Assembly (NCBI RefSeq): GCF_027107535.1
Contig: NZ_CP114283.1
Span: forward strand, 9,362,001 to 9,426,000
DNA: 64,000 bases
DNA from: Streptomyces aurantiacus
GTDB taxonomy: Bacteria; Actinomycetota; Actinomycetes; Streptomycetales; Streptomycetaceae
Direction of reading: 5' to 3'
The translations under genes were made by a program, and so were the position numbers. The notes under the pieces were generated by a model. That model ran no database searches. It saw only the letters and a list, made by a program, of their open reading frames with translations, and was not told where the DNA came from. Shown piece after piece: positions 1 through 8,825 of the stretch; the first letter of the stretch is position 1, and each line of letters begins with the position of its first letter.

Positions 1-2
1 TC

Positions 3-1118
3 ACCTACGGGGTGCTGCGCCGCGACCGCGAAGTGCTTGCCGAGACACCCTGGTCGCTGGTGGCCGCCGACGAGGCCCAGCACGTCAAGAACCCCTACGC
101 CGTCACCGCCCGCGAACTGCGTGCCCTGCCCGCCCGCGCCCGCGTCGCTCTCACCGGCACCCCCGTGGAGAACAACCTCTCCGAGCTGTGGGCACTGCTC
201 GACTGGACCACCCCCGGGCTTCTCGGCTCACTCTCCGGCTTCCGTGACCGGCATGCCCGCGTCATCGAGGCGGGCGAGGATCCCGAGGCAGCCGAGCGCC
301 TGTCCCGTCTCGTACGTCCCTTCCTGTTGCGCCGCAAGAAGTCCGACCCCGGCATCGCGCCCGAACTGCCGCCCAAGACCGAGACCGACCACGTCGTCCC
401 GCTGACGGCCGAGCAGACCGGCCTGTACGAGGCACAGGTCCGCGAGACCATGGCGAAGATCGCGGAGTCGGAGGGCATCGCCCGACGCGGTCTGGTACTC
501 AAGCTGCTCACCGCGCTGAAGCAGATCTGCAACCACCCCGCCCAGTACTTGAAAGAGCACAGCCTGCACCAGTCCCCTCCCCTGCGGGGCCGCTCCGGCA
601 AGCTCGACCTGCTCGACGAACTTCTCGACACCATCACCGCCGAAGGCGAATCCGTGCTGGTCTTCACGCAGTACAAACAGATGGCGGCTCTGCTGGAGAA
701 GCATCTCGCCGAGCGCGGCACCCCCACCCTCTTCCTGCACGGCGGCACTCCCGTCGCGCGGCGCGAGGAGATGGTGGACCGCTTCCAACGCGGTGAAGTG
801 CCGGTGTTCCTGCTGTCGTTGAAGGCGGCGGGCACCGGACTCAACCTCACCCGCGCCAGCCACGTCGTGCACTACGACCGCTGGTGGAACCCGGCCGTCG
901 AGGACCAGGCCACCGACCGCGCCTACCGCATCGGCCAGGACAAACCCGTCCAGGTACACAAGCTCCTCGCGGAGGGAACCGTGGAGGACAAGGTGGCGAA
1001 GCTGCTCGAAGCCAAGCGTGCCCTCGCCGACGCCGTCATCGGCTCCGGCGAGGCAGCCCTGACCGAACTGTCCGACGCCGACCTCGCCGAACTCGTCGCC
1101 CTGGGAAGGCAGTCATGA
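3..1118 (+). CDS. SNF2/DEAD-like helicase, C-terminal part (cut by window edge)
   Basis: This is the ATPase half of an SNF2-family helicase whose start lies left of the window; the reading frame is open from base 3. Visible motifs are DEAQHVKN (Walker B/motif II), LTGTPVENN (III), the insert RPFLLRRKKSD, the second RecA lobe with SVLVFTQYKQM (IV), AGTGLNLTRA (V) and QATDRAYRIGQ (VI, arginine fingers). All are intact, so an active ATP-driven DNA translocase is expected in the cytoplasm. The stop overlaps the next ATG by four bases (ATGA), so it is translationally coupled to the SWIM-domain protein. Adjacent SNF2 and SWIM genes are a recurrent actinobacterial pair of unproven role, possibly chromatin or repair related (inference). 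Confidence 0.93.
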   Translation, partial: TYGVLRRDREVLAETPWSLVAADEAQHVKNPYAVTARELRALPARARVALTGTPVENNLSELWALLDWTTPGLLGSLSGFRDRHARVIEAGEDPEAAERLSRLVRPFLLRRKKSDPGIAPELPPKTETDHVVPLTAEQTGLYEAQVRETMAKIAESEGIARRGLVLKLLTALKQICNHPAQYLKEHSLHQSPPLRGRSGKLDLLDELLDTITAEGESVLVFTQYKQMAALLEKHLAERGTPTLFLHGGTPVARREEMVDRFQRGEVPVFLLSLKAAGTGLNLTRASHVVHYDRWWNPAVEDQATDRAYRIGQDKPVQVHKLLAEGTVEDKVAKLLEAKRALADAVIGSGEAALTELSDADLAELVALGRQS

Positions 1119-2350
1119 GCCCCGCTGTCCCCGGCCCGCGCCGTGCTCCCGCCCGCGGCAAGCGAGCCTTCGCCGCGACCTGGTGGGGCCAGGCATGGGT
1201 GGCCGCCCTGGAGGACTCCACCCTGGACGCCGGACGGCTCTCGCGCGGACGCACCTACGCCCGCAAAGGCATGGTCGGCCCGGTCACCGTCGCTCCGGGC
1301 AAGGTCAACGCCGCTGTCCAGGGCAGCCGCCCGCGCCCGTACCGCTCCTCGGTCCACCTGCCCGTCCTCACCGACCCTCAGTGGGACACCCTGCTCGACA
1401 CCATCGCGGCCCGCGCCGGACATCTTGCGGCACTTCTCGACGACGAGATGCCCGCCGAACTCGTGGACGACGCCCGGCACGCAGGCGTCCCACTGCTCCC
1501 ACTGCCCACCGAGCTCGATCCGGAGTGCTCCTGCCCCGACTGGGGATACCCCTGCAAGCACGCCGCCGCGCTCTGCTACGCCATCGCAGCCACCATCGAC
1601 ACCGACCCATTCGTGCTCTTCGCGCTGCGCGGCCGCGGTCGCGAGGAGGTCTTCGCCCAGCTGCGCGCACTCCGTACGGCAGCACAGGAGACGGCCGCCC
1701 CACCAGCACCGGCCGGCATCCCGGCCGCCGCCGCGTACGCCCGCTGGGCCGAGGAGCCCCCCGAACTGCCCGAACTCCCGGAACCGGCCGCCCACACCAC
1801 AGCGCTGCCCGTCGCCCCGCCACCCGGCACCGGCCTGGCCGCCGCGGACCTGGAACTCCTCATGGCCCACGCCACCGCGCGCGCCGCCCGGCTCCTCGCG
1901 GGCGACACCGCCGACCTGCACCTGACCGAGCACCAGGACGCCGTCCGCATCGCCGCAAGCAACCCCGGACCCGAGTGGTTCCACCACCTGGTCCAGAGCA
2001 CCGGCACCAAACCCACTGCCTTCGCACGCCTCACCCGCGCCTGGCGACACGGCGGCCCCACGGGCATCACCGTCGCCGAACAGCCCTACGCCCCCGACCC
2101 GACAGTGATGAAGGCCACCCGCACCGCCCTGGAAGCGGCCCTCACCGAGATGACCGACTCCCCCACACACCTCAGAACCTGGCGCAACCGCCTCACCCTC
2201 ACCCACCACGGCATCCAGCTGCGTCTGGGCCCCGACGCCCGCTGGTACCCCTACTGCCAGGATGACGACGGCGAATGGTGGCCCGCGGCACCAGCCGACA
2301 GCGACCCGGTCACCGCGCTCACCGCGGCCTGGTCGCAGAACAGGGAGTAA
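1115..2350 (+). CDS. SWIM zinc-finger domain protein
   Basis: A 411-residue protein starting at the ATG that overlaps the helicase stop. Residues 138-149 read CSCPDWGYPCKH, the CxCx6CxH signature of a SWIM zinc finger (Cys138, Cys140, Cys147, His149), a module that binds DNA or protein. The N-terminal segment FAATWWGQAWVAALE is typical of actinobacterial SWIM proteins encoded beside SNF2 helicases. The C-terminal half has an Ala/Pro-rich linker (about residues 190-240) and then an unrecognised domain. The coupling suggests that the protein targets or modulates the SNF2 enzyme; that is inference from context, not from a motif. Confidence 0.88.
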   Translation: MSPAVPGPRRAPARGKRAFAATWWGQAWVAALEDSTLDAGRLSRGRTYARKGMVGPVTVAPGKVNAAVQGSRPRPYRSSVHLPVLTDPQWDTLLDTIAARAGHLAALLDDEMPAELVDDARHAGVPLLPLPTELDPECSCPDWGYPCKHAAALCYAIAATIDTDPFVLFALRGRGREEVFAQLRALRTAAQETAAPPAPAGIPAAAAYARWAEEPPELPELPEPAAHTTALPVAPPPGTGLAAADLELLMAHATARAARLLAGDTADLHLTEHQDAVRIAASNPGPEWFHHLVQSTGTKPTAFARLTRAWRHGGPTGITVAEQPYAPDPTVMKATRTALEAALTEMTDSPTHLRTWRNRLTLTHHGIQLRLGPDARWYPYCQDDDGEWWPAAPADSDPVTALTAAWSQNRE

Positions 2351-2369
2351 GGAGGCGGTTCCCCGCTGA

Positions 2370-2561
2370 CCAGGAACCACCGCGAAGCTCCGGCTGGGCG
2401 GCGACGGGAAAACCGTCCTCGAACGCACCGTCTTCACGTGGGACGGCAACACGCTCTGCGACCGCGAGAAGATCGAACTCCGGGTCGGGCAGCCCGACCT
2501 GGTGGTCACGACGGGGGACGGTTTCGTCGCGGCCGCGCTCAACCCCGACGAATGGCATTGA
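2370..2561 (+). pseudogene. Rhs-type repeat protein remnant
   Basis: The gap between the SWIM gene and the DsbA-like gene contains a short open stretch with no start. It encodes KLRLGGDGKTVLERTVFTWD and then GNTL. The pattern KxRLxxDGxTVxERTxFTWDGxxL is the core repeat of Rhs/YD-repeat proteins, so I read this as a fragment of a large Rhs protein gene. It opens right after an in-frame stop at 2367-2369 and ends at TGA 2559-2561. The last about 30 codons no longer look like Rhs. No ribosome site or toxin domain is visible. It is likely debris from a deleted Rhs locus. Confidence 0.5.
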
Positions 2562-2639
2562 GTCTTCCCTACGGCGTTCCCCCGACAGTTCCTGATCGTC
2601 ACACCGCCCGCCTCGAACGACCTGCGAGGAGCCGACCGG

Positions 2640-3260
2640 ATGACCGAACAGCGGACCGTGGACTTCTGGTTCGACCCCGTGTGTCCGTACACCTGGATCA
2701 CCTCGCGGTGGATGGTGGAGGTCACCAAGGTGCGGCCGGTGACCGTCCGCTGGCGGGTGATGAGTCTGTCGGTGCTCAACGAACACCGGGACGACAACCC
2801 CGAGGGCGAGTGGGGGGACTACATGTGGGCGCCGGTGCGGGTGTGCGCCGCGGTGGAGGAGCGGTTCGGCCCGCGGGCGCTCGGTGACCTCTTCACCGCG
2901 ATGGGCACCCGCTTCCACCTCCAGGGCGACTGGGGGAACCTCGCGGGGGCCCTGGCCGATGCCGGACTGCCCGAGGAGATGGCGAACGCCGCCGGGTCCA
3001 CCGCGTACGACGAGGCGATCCGGTCCTCGCACGCGCAGGCCCTCGCCCTGGCCGGCGACGACATCGGCACCCCGGTGGTGTCGGTCACCGGGCCCGGTGG
3101 GGAGCGGGTCGGCTTCTTCGGTCCGGTCGTCTCCCCCGCCCCTGCCGGGGAGAAGGCCGGGCAGCTGTGGGACGGCCTTCTGCTGGTGGCCGCCGTCCCC
3201 GGCTTCTACGAGATCAAGCGCACCCGCGTCGAAGAGCCGCGGTTCGACCTGGCCGACTGA
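2640..3260 (+). CDS. DsbA-family oxidoreductase (mycothiol-dependent nitroreductase-like)
   Basis: A 206-residue thioredoxin-fold protein. The N-terminus FWFDPVCPYTWITSRWM carries a Cys-Pro-Tyr-Thr active site (Cys15), and the rest shows the helical insert and cis-Pro segment (GTPVVSV) of the DsbA/FrnE superfamily. The closest described relative I know is mycobacterial Rv2466c, a mycothiol-dependent reductase with a CPWC site; here the second Cys is Thr, so a monothiol mechanism is expected. There is no signal peptide, so it is cytoplasmic. The ATG follows a GAGGAG ribosome site. It stands alone between the Rhs scrap and the convergent thioesterase gene. Confidence 0.82.
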   Translation: MTEQRTVDFWFDPVCPYTWITSRWMVEVTKVRPVTVRWRVMSLSVLNEHRDDNPEGEWGDYMWAPVRVCAAVEERFGPRALGDLFTAMGTRFHLQGDWGNLAGALADAGLPEEMANAAGSTAYDEAIRSSHAQALALAGDDIGTPVVSVTGPGGERVGFFGPVVSPAPAGEKAGQLWDGLLLVAAVPGFYEIKRTRVEEPRFDLAD

Positions 3261-3303
3261 CACGGCAGGGCCGGGCCGGGGACGGGACGGGCCGTCCAGG
3301 GCT

Positions 3304-3786
3304 CTATCGCGGTGCGGCTACCGCGATGGTGCCCTGGGCCACCGCGCACAGGGTCCGCGCTCCCTCGGCGTCCGTGGTGGACAGGTCGCAGCGGCACACG
3401 ACTCGGGTGCGGCCGGCCCGGACCACGCGGGCATGGGCCCGCAGCAGCGTGCCGTCGGCTGGACGCAGATAGTCGATGGTGAACCCCGAGGTCAGCAGCC
3501 GAGGGCCGGCGACGGTGCCCGCGGCGAAGGTCAGCGCGTTGTCGGCCGCGTAACCGAGGACGCCGCCGTGGACGAACCCGTTCTGCTGGCGCAGGTCGTC
3601 GCGGATGTCCAGTTCCAGCACCGCCTCGCCCTCGCCGAACGCCACCAGCCGGGCGCCGAGCAGGCTGCTGAAGGGCTGGGCCGCCAGCGCCTCCCGGGCG
3701 GCGGCCAGACCCGGGGAGCCCTTCGCCTCGAGGTCCTTCGGACCGGCGTCCTTCACGTCAGGGTTTCTCACGTCGGAGTCCTTCAC
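3304..3786 (-). CDS. PaaI-family hotdog thioesterase
   Basis: A protein of about 160 residues with a single hotdog fold. QQNGFVHGGVLGYAADNA is the characteristic PaaI/4HBT active-site region (Asn, His-Gly-Gly and the Asp of the central helix), and TIDYLRPADG follows. Expected role: hydrolysis of an acyl-CoA thioester. Four in-frame GTG codons (3819, 3786, 3771, 3756) make the start uncertain. I chose 3786 because GAGG precedes it at suitable spacing and the 3819 codon lies inside the 18-bp palindrome. It is divergent from a MarR gene and very likely controlled by it. Confidence 0.85.
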   Translation of the reverse strand: MKDSDVRNPDVKDAGPKDLEAKGSPGLAAAREALAAQPFSSLLGARLVAFGEGEAVLELDIRDDLRQQNGFVHGGVLGYAADNALTFAAGTVAGPRLLTSGFTIDYLRPADGTLLRAHARVVRAGRTRVVCRCDLSTTDAEGARTLCAVAQGTIAVAAPR

Positions 3787-3816
3787 ATCGCACCTCGACT
3801 TCGGCCGTACGCCTTT

Positions 3817-3834
3817 CACTTCACTAGTGAAGTG
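3817..3834. promoter_or_regulatory. Perfect palindrome, probable MarR operator
   Basis: CACTTCACTAGTGAAGTG is a perfect 18-bp inverted repeat in the 87-bp divergent space between the thioesterase (minus) and the MarR gene (plus). Position, length and symmetry fit a dimeric MarR-family operator controlling both promoters. Confidence 0.7.
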
Positions 3835-3873
3835 ACCGTCCCGTACGTCCGTCGGGTCTGTCAAGATCGGTCC

Positions 3874-4308
3874 ATGTCCGAGGCAGAGCCCGACCAGCGT
3901 CTCTTCTTCCTGCTGCAACGGGCCGCGCATCGCCTGCGTACGGCCGCCGACCGTCGCTGTGCGGTCGCCGCCGGTGTCACCACGGCTCAGCTCGGCGCGC
4001 TGTTCGCCGTACGGGACCGGCCGGGCGTCACTCAGCGGGAGCTCGCGCGCACCCTGGGGCTGCGCGAGTCCGCCGTCACCGCACTCGTCACCCGGCTCAT
4101 CACGGCGGGCCTCGTCGTCAAGCGGGCGCATCCCCGCGAGCACCGGGCCGTGACGCTGAGCCTCACCGACGCGGGCGCCGACGCCCTTCGCGCCGCTCAG
4201 CCGGAAATCGACCGCTTCAACGGCGAGTTGCGCACCCTGCTCGGCGATGAGGGATTCGCGCGCACCGCAGCCGCCCTGTACGAGCTCGCCCGCTGGGACC
4301 CGTCGTGA
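3874..4308 (+). CDS. MarR-family transcriptional regulator
   Basis: A 144-residue winged-helix protein. Helices DRPGVTQRELARTLGLRESAVTALVTRLITAGLV form the HTH, followed by the wing KRAHPREHRAVTLSLTDAG, which has the DxR-like residues of MarR. It is divergent from the PaaI thioesterase across an 18-bp palindrome, the usual arrangement for an autoregulated MarR repressor that responds to an aromatic or acyl ligand (ligand unknown). It is convergent with the copper-resistance gene downstream; about 125 bp between them hold only short imperfect ACCTCAC-type repeats. Confidence 0.9.
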   Translation: MSEAEPDQRLFFLLQRAAHRLRTAADRRCAVAAGVTTAQLGALFAVRDRPGVTQRELARTLGLRESAVTALVTRLITAGLVVKRAHPREHRAVTLSLTDAGADALRAAQPEIDRFNGELRTLLGDEGFARTAAALYELARWDPS

Positions 4309-4434
4309 GCCCGTCCGGCTCTCCGCCGGCCCGATGAGCCCTGCTCACGACTCAGGACTCGCGACTCACGGCACGCACCTCACCGCACGCACCTCACGGC
4401 TCACGCCCTCCCGGGCCGTGCCGTCACCGCCGGA

Positions 4435-6459
4435 TCAGCGGGCGATCTTCACCCGACGCGTCTCCGACACCTGGTCGATGTCCGTCGTGCGGACCGTCAC
4501 CTTCATCGTCCAGGTGCCGGCGAGGGGCAGGTTGAGGGACTCGGTCCCCCAGTAGCCGCCCTTGTTGGTGAGGCCGGCGTCGATGGGCCCGATCTTCTGG
4601 GAGTCGAGCGTGAACGAGAGACGGATCTCGGGGACGGTGGCGACGCCTCCGTCGGGGCCGATGATGACCGCCTCGACCGTGTTCTCGCCGACGCGGCCCG
4701 GTTCGAGGACGATCTGTACCTTGCCGTGGCCGCCGGGGGTGCCGACGTCGAAGGGGATCAGGGTCGTGGACGCGGTGGGGCCGTCGGCCGCGGCCGCGGT
4801 GGACTCGGCCGCCGCCGTCTCCAGCTCGGCGCGGCCCGGCTGGGTGCCGGTCAGTACCGTCGTGATCACCAGCACCGCGACGCCCACGACGACTTCGGCG
4901 AGAACCGAGCGGCGCAGGGACCGGTGCCGGACACCGGCCTCCTCGGGACCCGATGCCGAGGACGACGCCGAAGCCGAGGCCGATTCCGAGGCCGATTCCG
5001 AAGGCGAGACTGCAGGCTCGGACGGAGTCGAAGGGGATCCCGCGGTCGTCCCCGCGGCCGTCTCCGCGGTCGTCCCCGCCGCCGAAGCGGACACGGAAGC
5101 GGGCCCGCGCTCAGCAGCGGCCGGAACCGTGTTCCCGGCGGCCGCGCCCCCGCCCGCTCCGACCTTCTCCAGCTCCGGTGCGGGCTCCGGTACGGGCTTC
5201 TGTGACGGCTGTTCCACGTCGTCCGACAGGCGGGCCGTCCAGCGGCGGGAGAAGGCCGCCGCGGCCAGCAGCCCCACCACCGCGCACACCTTCACGACCA
5301 GGATCCGGCCGTACGAGGTGCCGGACACCGCGTCCCACGAGCCGAGTCCCCGCCAGGACTGGTAGACCCCGGTCAGCACCAGGACCGTGACCGAGGTGAA
5401 CGCGATCCGTGAGAAACGGGTCACCGACGTGGCCGCGAGCGGGGTGCGCGACCGGTGGAGCACGGTGAGCAGGGCTCCGAGCCCGCCCAGCCAGACCGCC
5501 ATCGCCAGCAGGTGCAGTACGGAGGAGGTCATCGCCGCGGGAACCTGGATGCCCGCTGACGCGTGCTCGGCGACGGCCCAGGTGACCGCCAGGGCGACGG
5601 CCAGGAAACCCCCGGCCGCGAGCACGGCCGGCTTCGGTTCCGCGGACCGCCGCAGTGCCGCCTCCGTCCGTACGAGGAAGACGGCCGCCGCCGCCAGCAG
5701 CGCCAGCCGGGCGAGCAGCGCCCAGCCCGGCCTGCTCGTCAGCGTGTTCTCGATGAGGGCCGGGTCGAAGACGGTCGACGGTCCGGTACCGCGTTCGTAC
5801 GGGCCGCGCAGGAAGACGAGGGCGACCGTGGTGGCGAGGAGGGTCCACCAGCCGGCGCGTACGAGCCCGCGCAACGGCTCCGCGCTGGACGGACTGCAGG
5901 CGAGGACGAAGACGGCGACACCCAGGAGGAGGGAGACGGCGGCGTACGCGGCGTAGCGGGCGATGTCGTAGAGGGCGCCCGAGGCGGGGTTCACGGCCGG
6001 CTCGACCGCGACGGGGACCGTCGTCTCGGAGGGCTTGCCGATGGAGAAGGTGAAGGCACCGGAGATGGGATGGCTGTCCGCCGAGACCACACGCCAGGCG
6101 ACCGTGAACGTACCGTCGGGCAGACCGTCGTTCAGGCGTACGCGGACGGTGTCGGAGCGGCCGGGAACGTGCTGGGTGTCGCCCGCGTTCACCCGGCGGT
6201 TCTCGGGGCTGAGGACGCGCAGCGAGTCGTCCGTGATGCCGACCGACTCGGTGAAGGTCATGGTGACCTCGCGGGGCGCCGACTTGAGGACGGACCCCTC
6301 ACGGGGATCGGTGTCCCGGACCGCCGAGTGGGCGGACACGGTCGCCGCCCCGCCCAGCAGGAACAACGTGCCCAGCAGGGTGACGAGGGCCACAGCCCGG
6401 CGTGGTGCCGACACCCGCAGCACTCGTAGGACCCGGTGTGTGCGGCGCACTCGGCCCAC
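4435..6459 (-). CDS. CopC-CopD fusion, copper resistance/transport membrane protein
   Basis: A protein of about 674 residues with a signal segment (ALVTLLGTLFLLGGAATVSA), then a mature N-terminus beginning with His (AHSAVRDTDPREGSVL). That is the copper-binding His of periplasmic CopC. The CopC beta-barrel runs to about residue 135 and is followed by eight CopD transmembrane helices. An Ala/Ser/Glu-rich cytoplasmic or extracellular loop (about residues 440-545) and a final TM with a YcnJ/FixH-like beta domain close it. The GTG at 6459 is preceded by GGAGAGG at good spacing, so longer upstream extensions are unlikely. Predicted function is copper uptake or handling at the membrane. It is monocistronic, with no CsoR-like gene nearby. 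Confidence 0.88.
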   Translation of the reverse strand: MGRVRRTHRVLRVLRVSAPRRAVALVTLLGTLFLLGGAATVSAHSAVRDTDPREGSVLKSAPREVTMTFTESVGITDDSLRVLSPENRRVNAGDTQHVPGRSDTVRVRLNDGLPDGTFTVAWRVVSADSHPISGAFTFSIGKPSETTVPVAVEPAVNPASGALYDIARYAAYAAVSLLLGVAVFVLACSPSSAEPLRGLVRAGWWTLLATTVALVFLRGPYERGTGPSTVFDPALIENTLTSRPGWALLARLALLAAAAVFLVRTEAALRRSAEPKPAVLAAGGFLAVALAVTWAVAEHASAGIQVPAAMTSSVLHLLAMAVWLGGLGALLTVLHRSRTPLAATSVTRFSRIAFTSVTVLVLTGVYQSWRGLGSWDAVSGTSYGRILVVKVCAVVGLLAAAAFSRRWTARLSDDVEQPSQKPVPEPAPELEKVGAGGGAAAGNTVPAAAERGPASVSASAAGTTAETAAGTTAGSPSTPSEPAVSPSESASESASASASSSASGPEEAGVRHRSLRRSVLAEVVVGVAVLVITTVLTGTQPGRAELETAAAESTAAAADGPTASTTLIPFDVGTPGGHGKVQIVLEPGRVGENTVEAVIIGPDGGVATVPEIRLSFTLDSQKIGPIDAGLTNKGGYWGTESLNLPLAGTWTMKVTVRTTDIDQVSETRRVKIAR

Positions 6460-6631
6460 GTCGCCTCTCCCTGCTTCTCGTACTCGTCGTGCCCGGCACT
6501 CGTCGTGCCCGCCCTGCCCGTCGTGCTTTGGGTGCTCGTCGTGCGTGTACGTCTGCGGCCTCGGTGAGGGTACGGATGTACGCGGCATGTTGTTCAACAG
6601 GCCCGCGCCCACCCGTCTCGGCCGCCCCCGT

Positions 6632-7507
6632 TCACCACGTCGGCCGTGCGGAGATCCCGCCGTCCACGACCAGGTCGTGACCGGTGATCCAGGAGGCCAT
6701 CGGTGAGGCGAGGAACACGCAGGCGTCACCCACGTCCTCCGGGCGCCCCAGCCTCCCCGTGGGAACCGCCTGTCGCCAGCGCCGTACGCCCTCCGGCCAC
6801 GCCTGCGCGAGGCCTTCGCGGTCGATCAGTCCCGGGGAGACGGTGTTCACGCGGATGCCGTAGGGACCGTACTCCAGGGCCGCCGAGCGCGCGTGCATGA
6901 CGACCGCCGCCTTCGAGGCGGAGTAGTGCGCGTGGTGCGGGGCGGGGTGCGTGGCCTCGATGGACGCGATGTGGGTGATGCTGCGCACACGTCCGCCGGG
7001 CTCGTCCCTCCCCTCCCTCCCCTCCCTCCCTTCACTGCTCTCGCTCCCGTTCCGCATCAGTTCGGCGGCGGCCTGTGTACACGCGAACACGCTCGACACG
7101 TTGGCGTCGACCACCGCCCGCCAGTCCCCCACCGTCATGCCCGGCAGCTCCTGGACCGGTTGTACGCCCGCGTTGTTGACCAGTGCGGTCAGCAGGCCGC
7201 CTCCCCAGTCCGCGGCCTCGCGCACCAGCCGGTGGCACTCGGACTCCACGGTCAGGTCGGCCCGCAGGGCCACCGCGCGGCCGCCCGAGTCCGTGATGTG
7301 GGCGACGACGTCACGGGCCGCCTCCGCGTCGGTGCGGAAGTGGACGGCCACGGCCGCGCCCGCCGCCGCGAACCGCAGCGCGATGCCGCGCCCGATGCCG
7401 CCCCCGGCCCCGGTGACGAGTGCCACCTGCCCGTCGAGCAGCCCTCCGAGCGCACCAGAAGCACCAGAAGCAGCGGAAGCAGCAGTCCTACCGGACACGG
7501 CGGTCAT
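6632..7507 (-). CDS. SDR-family NAD(P)-dependent oxidoreductase
   Basis: A 291-residue short-chain dehydrogenase. The Rossmann motif VTGAGGGIGRGIA, NNAGV, a Ser in THIASIE and the catalytic YSASK are all present, and NTVSPGLID and DGGISARPTW end it in classical SDR fashion. A Glu/Gly/Arg-rich insertion (SEGREGREGRDEPGG) sits just before the Ser strand and is unusual. The ATG overlaps the stop of the upstream cupin gene by four bases, so it is translationally coupled and last in the penicillin-acylase/GNAT/cupin/SDR run. The substrate is unknown. Confidence 0.9.
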   Translation of the reverse strand: MTAVSGRTAASAASGASGALGGLLDGQVALVTGAGGGIGRGIALRFAAAGAAVAVHFRTDAEAARDVVAHITDSGGRAVALRADLTVESECHRLVREAADWGGGLLTALVNNAGVQPVQELPGMTVGDWRAVVDANVSSVFACTQAAAELMRNGSESSEGREGREGRDEPGGRVRSITHIASIEATHPAPHHAHYSASKAAVVMHARSAALEYGPYGIRVNTVSPGLIDREGLAQAWPEGVRRWRQAVPTGRLGRPEDVGDACVFLASPMASWITGHDLVVDGGISARPTW

Positions 7508-7995
7508 GGCCGGCTCAGCGCGGCGATCCGCTCGGCCTCCGCCAGGTAGCGGGCGGTGAGCGCGGCCGCGTCGCCGTGCTCGTACCCCTCGTACGTGAAG
7601 CCGGGCGCCATCGTGCACCCGAAGAACGACCAGGCTCCGTCCGGGACGACCCGCGCGCCCATCCAGGTGCGCGCGGGCACCGTGAACTGGAGGTGCTGGC
7701 CGCCCAGGACGTCCGGGCCGAGCAGGACCGTGCGGGACGTGCCGTCGGGGGAGAGGAGCAGCAGCTCCAGCGGATCTCCCAGGTAGAAGTGCCAGGTCTC
7801 GTCGGCGGGGAGGCGGTGCAGCGCGGAGAAGTCGCCGGGCCGCGAGGTCAGGAGGACCACTATCGCGGACCCCTCGGGCCGGCCGTCCGGCCGTTCGGGG
7901 CCCGCCCAGGTGCGGCGGAAGAGACCGCCCTCCTTGGGGATGGGTTCGAGTCGGTAGTGAGCTACCAGGGCTTCTGGAGTGATGTCATGGACCAC
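7504..7995 (-). CDS. DUF985 cupin-fold protein
   Basis: A 163-residue protein that matches the DUF985 cupin family throughout: a start of the type LVAHYRLEPIPKEGGLFRRTW, then IVVLLTSRPGDFSALHRLPADETWHFYLGDPLELLLLSPDG and QFTVPARTWMGARVV. These proteins are single cupin barrels; no enzymatic role is established. The GTG start is at 7995. It lies 140 bp downstream of the GNAT gene and is coupled to the SDR by an ATGA overlap. Confidence 0.85.
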   Translation of the reverse strand: MVHDITPEALVAHYRLEPIPKEGGLFRRTWAGPERPDGRPEGSAIVVLLTSRPGDFSALHRLPADETWHFYLGDPLELLLLSPDGTSRTVLLGPDVLGGQHLQFTVPARTWMGARVVPDGAWSFFGCTMAPGFTYEGYEHGDAAALTARYLAEAERIAALSRP

Positions 7996-8135
7996 CTACC
8001 GACCATGCCCCACCAGGAGTTGCCGATGCGTCGCCCGCCGCACCCGAAGCTCGCGCCGGGGGTCGGGCGCCCTCCGCCGCGAGCATCCGGGCAGGCACCG
8101 CCGGTCTCCTTGCCGAGCGGCTCCTTGCGGACGGC

Positions 8136-8825
8136 CTACGGGACAACGGTCTCCGGGAGGACCGTCTCCCGCCTGAGGAAAGCCAGTTGGGCCTTCTTCT
8201 GCGGCAGGTACACCTCCGGGAGGTCGATCTCCGGAAGCACGATCGGCGGGCCGAGCACGAAGCCCTGCCGGAGCAGGCGGGCGATGGCCTTCTCGTTGCG
8301 GGTGTCGGGCTCGACCACCACCCGCCGCCGGTCGAGGACGTGCAGGACGTACGTGGTGAACGCGGTCAGCAGAGCGGTGCTGTAGCCCGCCCGGGCGGCG
8401 CCTTCGCCTGCCGGTCCGATCAGCAGGTGGACGCCGATGTCGCCGGGTTCCACCTCGTAGCACTCGCTGACCCGGTCGGCCTCCGGTTCGTACGTCTGGA
8501 AGAGCGCGGCCGGTTCGCCGTCCAGGACGGCGAGGTACGCGTGGTGCGTGTCGAGCGAGCCGAGATACCGGTACGTCTCCAGCACCTGCTCCCTGGTGAA
8601 GCCGCCCATGCCCCAGAACCGGGCCCGCTCGGCCGTCACCCAGTGGTGGAGCACGTCCAGGTCGGCCTCGGGGTCCACGGGCACGATGCGGACCGTGCCG
8701 AGGCCGTCGACGGTCTCCTGGTGGACCGCCGCGCGGTCACGGCCGACCGTGTACGACGTCGTCGCTGCCCCCGTCGCCGGTTTCGTCGGTGCCGTCGCGC
8801 TTGTCGCTGCTTCCGTTGCGCTCAT
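8136..8825 (-). CDS. GNAT acyltransferase of the siderophore (IucB/AlcB-type) family
   Basis: A protein of about 229 residues. HHWVTAERARFWGMGG, HHAYLAVLDGEPAALFQTYE and GDIGVHLLIGPAG are hallmarks of the acyltransferases that N-acylate hydroxylamines in hydroxamate siderophores (Acetyltransf_8; relatives of DesC, IucB and MbtK). The C-terminal FLRRETVLPE tail also fits. The ATG at 8825 lies within the 3' end of the upstream penicillin-acylase gene (89-bp overlap in a different frame); the Ala/Thr-rich first 25 residues are probably a linker. Together with the iron box upstream it probably acylates a siderophore or its precursor. I recall a penicillin-amidase/acetyltransferase pair named desG/desH beside desferrioxamine genes in other Streptomyces, unverified here. 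Confidence 0.85.
   Translation of the reverse strand: MSATEAATSATAPTKPATGAATTSYTVGRDRAAVHQETVDGLGTVRIVPVDPEADLDVLHHWVTAERARFWGMGGFTREQVLETYRYLGSLDTHHAYLAVLDGEPAALFQTYEPEADRVSECYEVEPGDIGVHLLIGPAGEGAARAGYSTALLTAFTTYVLHVLDRRRVVVEPDTRNEKAIARLLRQGFVLGPPIVLPEIDLPEVYLPQKKAQLAFLRRETVLPETVVP

Noticed and set aside
3819..4143. Longer N-terminal extension of the thioesterase frame
   Set aside because: The frame runs on antisense to the MarR coding sequence and through the operator; no ribosome site is present there.
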